NCBI GenBank assembly: GCA_021826035.1
Contig: JAKBBE010000100.1
Location: forward strand, 1 to 10,076
DNA length: 10,076 bases
DNA from: Pseudomonadota bacterium
Lineage (GTDB): Bacteria > Pseudomonadota > Gammaproteobacteria > Steroidobacterales > Steroidobacteraceae
Direction: 5' to 3'
Of the stretch, positions 6,743-10,076 are shown piece after piece. The notes beneath the pieces were generated by a model that had not been told where the DNA came from, made no database searches, and was given only the letters and a program-made list of their open reading frames with translations. Position 1 is the first letter of the stretch. The number at the start of each line of letters is the position of its first letter. The position numbers and the translations under genes were made by a program.

Positions 6743-7138
6743 ATGAAGCACTTCCGGCTGCCGGCGGATGATCTGGAGTACAGCGTGCTGGCGGCGCTGT
6801 GGGGCCTCGGCACCGCCTCGGTGCGCGAGCTGCACGAGCGGCTCGGCGCGCCGCAGGGGCTCGTCTATACGACCACCGCCAAGGTGGTCGACCGGCTGCG
6901 GGAGAAGGGCCTCATCCAGCGGCAGCGCAAGGGTGCGGCGTTCGAGTACCGGCCGAAGGTGGCGCGCGAGACGGTCGAGCGGGCACGCGCGCGCATTGCC
7001 CTGGCGCGACTGCTCGGCACGACGCCGCGCAGCGCGGCGGCCGCGCTGGTCGAGGCGGTCGAGGAGCTCGATCCGGGGCTGCTCGAGGAACTGGAGCGGG
7101 CGGTCGCGGCCCGGCGGAGACTTCCCGATGGAACGTGA
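6743..7138 (+). CDS. BlaI/MecI/CopY-family transcriptional repressor
   Basis: A winged-helix repressor of 131 residues, the usual size for the penicillinase-repressor family, which binds operators as a dimer and is classically inactivated by a partner M56 protease. The family pattern is clear: LEYSVLAALWGLG (11-23), SVRELHERLG (26-35), the recognition-helix block VYTTTAKVVDRLREKGLIQR (41-60) and the wing RKGAAFEYRP (62-71). A helical C-terminal dimerisation region follows (about 75-125). There are no cysteines, so metal sensing in the CopY manner is not supported. The Asn-Phe cleavage site of staphylococcal BlaI/MecI is not seen near residue 100. The next gene, an M56 protease, starts inside this one with an 11-base overlap. 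Likely targets are the divergent permease promoter and its own promoter; this is inferred from position. Confidence 0.92.
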   Translation: MKHFRLPADDLEYSVLAALWGLGTASVRELHERLGAPQGLVYTTTAKVVDRLREKGLIQRQRKGAAFEYRPKVARETVERARARIALARLLGTTPRSAAAALVEAVEELDPGLLEELERAVAARRRLPDGT

Positions 7139-8024
7139 AACGCTGGTGACGATGCTGCTGATGATCTTCGGCGGCTGTGCGCTGCAGGGACTTGCGCACT
7201 GGCCGGCGCCTCTGCCGGTCGGAGCGGATGCCGAGACGCTCGAGCACGTGGCCTGGTTCAAAGTCTGTCTGCCGGCGCTGCCGATGCTGCCGATCGGGGC
7301 GTGGCTGGCCGGCTGGGCGCTCACCCAGCCTGATCCGGTGCGCACGCCCCTCGACCCGTTCGTCGTGGTCGCACTGTGGCTGCCGTTCGGACTGCTCTTC
7401 CTGCGCGCGCTGTTGCGGGCCGGCTGGGCGCTGCTGCGCGAGCCGCCCGAGTGCGGCGTGTCGACGGTGGGGTTCATGATGCCGCGGGTGCTGTTCTCCC
7501 CCTTTCTCGCCCGCCAGCTCGAGGAGCCGCTGATCCGTGCCGCGCTGGCCCATGAGCGCGCGCATGGCCGGCACCGCGATCCGCTGCGCATCTGGGTGGC
7601 GCAGCTGATCACCGATCTGCAGTGGCCGTGGCCCCAGGCGCGCCGGCGGCTGGAGAACTGGCTCGAGGCGCTGGAGTGGCTGCGCGATGAGGAGGCGCGC
7701 CGCTGCGGGACCGATGGGTCCGATCTGGCCGCCGCCGTGTTGGCCTCGGTCCGCTTTCTCGGCACGTTGCCGGCGCGCGAGCGGGCGGCGATGCCCGGTC
7801 CGCAGCTGGCGCACGCGCGTTTGATCGGGGATGGGGAGAGTCTGCAGCGGCGCGTCGAGCGGCTGCTCGCGCCTCTGCCGCGGGGCGGACGCGCCGTGGT
7901 GGGTCGGATGCTCGGCATTCCGGGACGAGCGGCGCTCTGGCTGCCGCTGCTCACCGTCGTACTGGCACTCGGGGTGCTGCTCGGTGCCGCCGCCATGGGG
8001 CCGCTCCTGCGCCTGACCGTCTGA
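7128..8024 (+). CDS. Short M56-family (BlaR1-like) membrane metalloprotease
   Basis: A membrane protein of 298 residues with a gluzincin motif HERAH at 142-146 (HExxH, inside AALAHERAHGRHRDPL). The acidic cluster DEEARR at 187-192 follows at the distance where BlaR1-type proteases place their third zinc ligand, with the usual ALEWLRDEEARR-like context. Membrane segments are at about 5-23, 43-65 and 76-101, with one after the protease domain at about 268-290. BlaR1 has a penicillin-binding sensor domain after the last helix; here only eight residues follow it, so beta-lactam sensing in the BlaR1 manner is not possible. The start at 7128 overlaps the repressor gene by 11 bases and gives a typical N-terminal helix; the frame is open further upstream only as a shadow of the repressor. 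Expected role: cleave or inactivate the partner repressor in response to an unknown signal. Confidence 0.85.
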   Translation: MERETLVTMLLMIFGGCALQGLAHWPAPLPVGADAETLEHVAWFKVCLPALPMLPIGAWLAGWALTQPDPVRTPLDPFVVVALWLPFGLLFLRALLRAGWALLREPPECGVSTVGFMMPRVLFSPFLARQLEEPLIRAALAHERAHGRHRDPLRIWVAQLITDLQWPWPQARRRLENWLEALEWLRDEEARRCGTDGSDLAAAVLASVRFLGTLPARERAAMPGPQLAHARLIGDGESLQRRVERLLAPLPRGGRAVVGRMLGIPGRAALWLPLLTVVLALGVLLGAAAMGPLLRLTV

Positions 8025-8390
8025 ACGGGTGTCGATGCCCCTGCGGCGCAACGGCTCGCCTGCTCGACGCGAGGACCCGCGCAGGAGGGCCGGATGGCAC
8101 CATCGCCGGACATTCGGCGAAGCTCCCGGACTCTCCGATCACCGACCCGTCAGGACGTCAGTCAGGCCGACAGGCGGTACGGCAGGCACACAAGTTCGAG
8201 GGAGCTTGGGCCGGCGGCACGACCGGCATTGCAGATCTCGGTCCTCGCCTGTTCCAAGGATCGCTCGGTGAGGGCTTTGACCCACTATGCGAGGAGAGGC
8301 TGTTCTCGCGAGTCAGGATTCCTCAGAATTGGATGGACAATTAGCCTAATCGCCATTAACCTAATTATAAATAGGCTCTGGACCTGAATC
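8025..8390. other. 366-base intergenic stretch without a convincing gene
   Basis: Short open frames on both strands have Arg/Ser-rich, low-complexity translations typical of GC-rich noise. Weak hairpins exist, such as GATGG-CA-CCATC inside 8090-8109, but none has a T-run that would make it a clear terminator of the protease gene. From about 8327 the composition turns sharply AT-rich up to the next gene. I see no tRNA, att-like repeat or transposon end. Confidence 0.6.
8341..8377 (+). promoter_or_regulatory. AT-rich promoter/operator region of the ATPase gene
   Basis: TATAAA (8366-8371) is a good -10 candidate. Possible -35 boxes upstream are poor (TTAGCC at 8341 with 19-base spacing). The inverted repeat AGCCTA (8343-8348) and TAGGCT (8372-8377) brackets the -10 box. 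CCTAAT also occurs twice, at 8345-8350 and 8360-8365, 15 bases apart. This could be an autoregulatory operator. The ATG follows at 8391 with no strong Shine-Dalgarno. Confidence 0.35.
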
Positions 8391-9806
8391 ATGTTCGTCG
8401 GACGCCGCAAAGAGCTTGCCCTGCTGCGTGAGGAGCTCGCCGTTCCCCGCGCGTCGCTTGCGATCGTTTACGGCCGTCGGCGCGTCGGGAAGTCCACTTT
8501 GATCCGCGAGGCCGTCGAGAAGCTGCCGCACGTTTTCTATCAGGCGACCCGAGTCACGTCTTCGCTCAATCTTGAGGCGTTCAAGGCCGAAATCGCTCGA
8601 ATGCTGGGTGCCGATGAGCTCCTGGCGGGAATAGGCGACTGGTTGGGCGTGCTGCATTACCTGGCGCGAGCCGCCGAGCACCATGCCGGCCTCGCGGTCG
8701 TGCTCGATGAGTTCCCGTATCTCGCTGACGCCGATCCTGCTCTGCCGTCCGTTATCCAGAAGTTCTGGGATTCCGGAGCGGCCCGCGCCGGAAACTTGAA
8801 GCTGATGCTGTGCGGATCAATCATTTCCCAGATGCAGGAGCTGCTCGCCGAGCGCAATCCGCTCTACGGCCGCAAGACCCTGGCGCTCGATCTTGCTCCG
8901 CTGCCTCTTCAAGATGCAGCGCAATTCGTTCCGCGCTACCCGGCCGAGGACAGGCTGGCGACTTTCGGCATTTTCGGCGGAATGCCTTTCTATCTGCAAT
9001 TCCTGGATCCCGGAACGCGCCTGCAACGCAACATCATTCGGCTCCTGCTGAGCGCTACGGGCAGCCTGGTCGATGAGCCCATGGTTCTGCTTCAATCGGA
9101 GTTGCGGGAGGTCTCCCGGTACGCCAGCGTACTGGTGGCGATCGCAGCCGGATGCACCAAGCACGGCGAAATCATCGGCAGGGTGAGGGAAGTCAGCGAT
9201 TCCAAGGCACTCGGGCCCTACCTCGAGAAGCTGGATCGCATGCGTTTGATTCGCATCGAAAGATCGATGGACGCCCATCCGAGCGCGCGCGACCGCCGCT
9301 ATTTCATTGCCGATCCGTTGATCGCGTTCTGGTACCGATTCGTGCAACCGAACTTGTCCAGCATCATCGAGGGTTTCGGCGGGGACGTTTGGCGTCATCG
9401 AATCGCGCCTCACCTCGATGAGTATATGGGAAGGATGTTCGAGGAGATCTGCCGGGAGCATGCTCGGCAACATTCGCAGGACAGATTCCCGGCGCCGGCG
9501 CAGGAGATCGGCCGCATCTGGCAGCCCGATTACGACCTCGACATCGCCGGCACACTGCTCGATGGATCGATCCTCTATGGTGAATGCAAGTGGTGGAGCA
9601 CCCCCGTCGGGGAGAACGTGCTCGATGAGCTGATCCAACGCGCCTCCCAGACAGCATACGGTCGCGGGGTCGAACAACGGCAGTTCGTCTTGTACGCCAG
9701 AAGGGGTTTTACGACAGCACTGCGAAAGCGCGCTGCCGCCCATCCGGGAATCGTTCTGCACACACCGCAGACGATGCTGCGGTCGGCACGGCCACGCGCA
9801 TCCTAG
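8391..9806 (+). CDS. ATPase_2/DUF234-type ATPase with nuclease-like C-terminus
   Basis: A protein of 471 residues of the archaeal-type ATPase family (ATPase_2 plus DUF234), common in archaea and scattered in bacteria, with no settled function. The N-terminus FVGRRKEL (2-9) is the usual family opening. Walker A is GRRRVGKST at 28-36 and Walker B is LAVVLDEFPYL at 101-111. CGSIISQM at 141-148 is the sensor-1 region, and residues 240-315 look like the winged-helix part (YLEKLDRMRLIR, then RYFIADPLIAFWYRF). The C-terminus has D384 and GECKWW (397-402), a D...ExK arrangement of restriction-endonuclease-like nucleases, as noted for DUF234. The start agrees with the family N-terminus. Codon use is visibly richer in A/T third positions than in neighbours, and the gene stands alone behind an AT-rich leader, which suggests horizontal gain. 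Possible roles are defence, DNA transaction or a stress toxin; none is shown. Confidence 0.9.
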   Translation: MFVGRRKELALLREELAVPRASLAIVYGRRRVGKSTLIREAVEKLPHVFYQATRVTSSLNLEAFKAEIARMLGADELLAGIGDWLGVLHYLARAAEHHAGLAVVLDEFPYLADADPALPSVIQKFWDSGAARAGNLKLMLCGSIISQMQELLAERNPLYGRKTLALDLAPLPLQDAAQFVPRYPAEDRLATFGIFGGMPFYLQFLDPGTRLQRNIIRLLLSATGSLVDEPMVLLQSELREVSRYASVLVAIAAGCTKHGEIIGRVREVSDSKALGPYLEKLDRMRLIRIERSMDAHPSARDRRYFIADPLIAFWYRFVQPNLSSIIEGFGGDVWRHRIAPHLDEYMGRMFEEICREHARQHSQDRFPAPAQEIGRIWQPDYDLDIAGTLLDGSILYGECKWWSTPVGENVLDELIQRASQTAYGRGVEQRQFVLYARRGFTTALRKRAAAHPGIVLHTPQTMLRSARPRAS

Positions 9807-9956
9807 GCAACACTCCCTGCAACCTCCAGGCGATGCAGCGTTTGGGTCCGCGGAATTCGTCGCGCCGGCGGTGCGTCTTTCTCGTCGTCAAACGCGTGGC
9901 GGACTGTTCTTGAACCGTGCGATGGATGCGAAATCGATCTCCGTATAGACGGTATC

Positions 9957-10076
9957 TCATGCCGCGAGTCCTTTGCGGAGGAAAGATTCCTCGTCCTGGG
10001 CGACCGTGAGGTGGCTGAGGGATCGCGGGCTGCCGCGCACAAAGGCGATGGCGTCGGCGAGGTGTGCCATGAGGTC
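9957..10076 (-). CDS. Unidentified reading frame, 3' end only or a very short gene
   Basis: The - strand is open from the right edge to a stop at 9957-9959. From the ATG at 10070 it encodes 37 residues (MAHLADAIAF to LRKGLAA), containing VRGSPRSLSHLTVAQDEE. Codons are G/C-ended and the composition looks more protein-like than the Arg/Ser noise of nearby frames. Two further codons precede the ATG before the edge, so the gene may continue outside the window. I do not recognise the family. It would converge on the ATPase gene, leaving about 150 bases (9807-9956) in which I see no gene or clear terminator. Confidence 0.35.
   Translation of the reverse strand, partial: DLMAHLADAIAFVRGSPRSLSHLTVAQDEESFLRKGLAA

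Noticed and set aside
8090..8109. Near-palindrome CCGGATGGCACCATCGCCGG as terminator of the M56 gene
   Set aside because: The arms are interrupted, it lies 65 bases past the stop and has no T-run.
6608..8113. Upstream continuation of the permease frame to 923 codons, and the - strand frame 6912-8051
   Set aside because: Both run antisense to the BlaI and M56 genes. The permease start at 6607 is supported by a promoter whose -10 box contains the only nearby upstream ATG.
9709..10042. Two - strand frames of 83 and 79 codons over the end of the ATPase gene
   Set aside because: They are Arg-rich and in conflict with each other, and partly antisense to the ATPase gene. No family resemblance.
1..10076. 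CRISPR arrays, tRNA or rRNA genes, insertion sequences
   Set aside because: No regularly spaced repeats, cloverleaf-like sequence, rRNA motif or transposase was seen on either strand.

Overview
The window is very GC-rich, and almost every third codon position is G or C. Its gene content is proteobacterial: TraD-type coupling proteins, a MobA/MobL relaxase, a PAP2 phosphatase, an ArsB-like transporter and a BlaI/M56 pair. A gamma- or betaproteobacterium is my best guess. Nothing here fixes the genus, and no rRNA, tRNA or phylogenetic marker gene is present.

Positions 1-4347 form a mobilisation module read on the + strand as one tightly packed transcription unit. It holds a coupling-protein ATPase cut by the left edge, a small coiled-coil membrane protein, a second full coupling-protein ATPase paralogous to the first, and a MobA/MobL (MOBQ-type) relaxase. 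The first three genes overlap by 8 and 4 bases and the relaxase follows 26 bases later. Together they would nick DNA and bring it to a type IV secretion channel. No channel genes or oriT are visible here, so the channel is either outside the window or supplied by another element.

Positions 4359-8024 look like chromosomal accessory genes. Two are on the - strand: a secreted or membrane PAP2-family phosphatase and an ArsB-like anion/arsenite permease. Divergent from the permease, on the + strand, lie a BlaI/MecI-family repressor and a short M56 (BlaR1-like) membrane metalloprotease that lacks a sensor domain. The 135-base divergent region carries a good sigma70-type promoter for the permease with three perfect dyads placed across it, and a second promoter whose predicted start coincides with the repressor ATG. 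The likely circuit is protease to repressor to permease (and repressor itself). This is inferred from layout, not shown.

Positions 8025-8390 carry no convincing gene and end in a short AT-rich tract. This leads into an ATPase_2/DUF234-type ATPase (8391-9806) with an apparent C-terminal nuclease-like fold. Its more A/T-tolerant codon use suggests separate acquisition. The last 120 bases hold the 3' end of an unidentified - strand reading frame.

Most worth checking: the paired coupling proteins flanking a membrane protein, the three-dyad permease promoter, the two apparently leaderless starts, and a 12-bp-stem hairpin with a competing alternative pairing just upstream of the PAP2 gene.
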